Of a DNA stretch of 16,073 bases, positions 15,329-16,073 are shown piece by piece. Below the pieces are notes generated by a model. It searched no databases, was not told the DNA's origin, and was given only the letters and a program-made list of their open reading frames with translations. The stretch's first letter is position 1. Each line of letters opens with the position of its first letter. A program made the position numbers and the translations under genes. Source of the stretch: Clostridiales bacterium (GTDB taxonomy: Bacteria > Bacillota > Clostridia > Oscillospirales > Ruminococcaceae); NCBI GenBank assembly GCA_029007575.1, contig JAQXIB010000037.1, positions 1 to 16,073 on the forward strand. The letters are read 5' to 3'.

Positions 15329-15886
15329 TTATGCACGCTGTTTTTCTTGATCTATAATCTTTACATCCGCCTTTTCCGGCGTACAAATACAAAGAGCATA
15401 ATTTTCTTGAAACGGAATGTGCTGCAAAACGGCATGATTACAGACATTCATATTTCCCTTGTCATCCACTACGGAAAAGGCCGCAAAATCATCGGTAATG
15501 CCCTCTCCGGTAAACTTTACATAGCTTTCTTTTGCGGTCCACACCAAGAAAAACGCTTCTTGACCTCTGTCTTTGATCCATGCCGCCTCATTCGGATGAA
15601 AAAAGCGCTTGGCGATCCACTCCATACGGCATGTCTGATACCGCTGCAAATCGATTCCGAGCTGCGCATTGCTGACCGCACACGTCCAATAACTGCCGCT
15701 GTGTGACACCGAAAAGAATATTTCCGAACCTGCAAAGCAGGGCTTGGCATTCGCAGGACGAACGATCTTGTCCGGTATGCAAAATCCATATTGGTCGGCA
15801 AATTGCCTGCCGAGTGAAAGGATCGTTTCATCCGCATTTCCGATTTGCTCCCAGGGACAAATCAAGATTTGTACCGGTATGCTCAT
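15329..15886 (-). CDS. Sfp-type 4'-phosphopantetheinyl transferase
   Basis: The enzyme moves the phosphopantetheine arm of coenzyme A onto a serine of a carrier protein. The 185-residue product is shorter than Sfp but has the superfamily motifs: FSVSHSGSYW with H62, LGIDLQ with the metal ligand D79, RFFHPNEAAWI, and FLVWTAKESYVKFTGEG with K119, E120 and K124. The second acidic ligand of the usual D-x-E is Gln here (Q81). The ATG at 15886 is supported by GAAGG about 10 bases upstream and by a 4-base ATGA overlap with the stop of the carrier protein gene, so the pair is translationally coupled. That link makes the neighbouring carrier protein its probable substrate. The gene ends 25 bp before a strong terminator, so it is the last gene of its operon. 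Confidence 0.92.
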   Translation of the reverse strand: MSIPVQILICPWEQIGNADETILSLGRQFADQYGFCIPDKIVRPANAKPCFAGSEIFFSVSHSGSYWTCAVSNAQLGIDLQRYQTCRMEWIAKRFFHPNEAAWIKDRGQEAFFLVWTAKESYVKFTGEGITDDFAAFSVVDDKGNMNVCNHAVLQHIPFQENYALCICTPEKADVKIIDQEKQRA

Positions 15887-16073
15887 TCCGTAATGCCCTT
15901 CTCCGCAAGATATTTCACAACATCCGAAACTTGTCTCAATTGCCAAACATCTCTGGTCGGCACGCTGATGTCATACCGTTCTTCAAAAGCACACACGATA
16001 TTCATAATATCAAAGGAATTCAATCCCAGATCCTTTAAAAAATCGGTATCCATATCCAAGTTTTCTTTTCCGG
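15883..16073 (-). CDS. Acyl carrier protein, partial, 5' end outside window
   Basis: The minus strand from the window edge to the TGA at 15885-15883 reads open for 62 complete codons. The translation carries the carrier protein signature DFLKDLGLNSFDIMN, with the phosphopantetheine serine encoded at 16017-16015, followed by the helical C-terminal part (FEERYDISVP and VSDVVKYLAEKG). About 15-20 residues are probably missing at the N-terminus. It is more divergent than a housekeeping fatty-acid AcpP, which usually has DLGADSLD. Together with the coupled transferase it suggests a dedicated, perhaps amino-acyl or polyketide-like pathway encoded further right. No start or promoter is visible. Confidence 0.88.
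   Translation of the reverse strand, partial: GKENLDMDTDFLKDLGLNSFDIMNIVCAFEERYDISVPTRDVWQLRQVSDVVKYLAEKGITE

Overview
The window looks like a chromosomal segment of a low-to-mid GC Firmicute, most likely a Clostridia / Oscillospiraceae-type gut bacterium. The reasons are the AddAB (not RecBCD) recombination enzyme, strong AGGAGG-type ribosome binding sites, a TTG start on trpS, consensus sigma-A promoters, and a chain-of-hairpins repeat of a kind I associate with that group. The taxonomic call is inference; no rRNA or other marker is present.

Left part, + strand (1-4030): an intact IS5-family transposase whose left end lies outside the window; a membrane-protein ORF whose first codons read through a near-perfect palindrome that may be the right end of the insertion sequence; a PLP-dependent class I/II aminotransferase with its own consensus promoter; and tryptophanyl-tRNA synthetase 66 bp behind it.

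Centre-left intergenic region (4031-4805): a rho-independent terminator; a roughly 173-bp element made of small hairpins separated by a short heptamer that reads TGAAAT in the left half and ATTTCA in the right half; a 14-bp terminator stem; tRNA-Arg(ACG) on the minus strand with encoded CCA and a near-perfect promoter; and a long inverted repeat downstream of addA.

Centre to right, minus strand (4806-14196): two transcription units. The first runs PHP-domain phosphoesterase, malic enzyme, small TSCPD cysteine protein, and ends in a clear terminator at 11764-11797. The second is addB-addA, with 8 bp of overlap and a strong internal Shine-Dalgarno. AddAB is the helicase-nuclease that processes double-strand breaks; the visible motifs say both subunits are intact.

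Right end (14224-16073): a 511-bp intergenic region with two divergent promoters; a flavin reductase-like protein on the + strand behind a leader of about 175 nt with two mutually exclusive stems; a shared bidirectional terminator; then, on the minus strand, an Sfp-type phosphopantetheinyl transferase overlapping by ATGA the end of an acyl carrier protein gene cut by the window edge. The carrier protein plus its activating enzyme probably mark the tail of a biosynthetic operon beyond the window.

Most of the window is ordinary housekeeping sequence. The items most worth a second look are the hairpin-chain element at 4289-4461 and the coupled carrier protein / transferase pair at the right edge.
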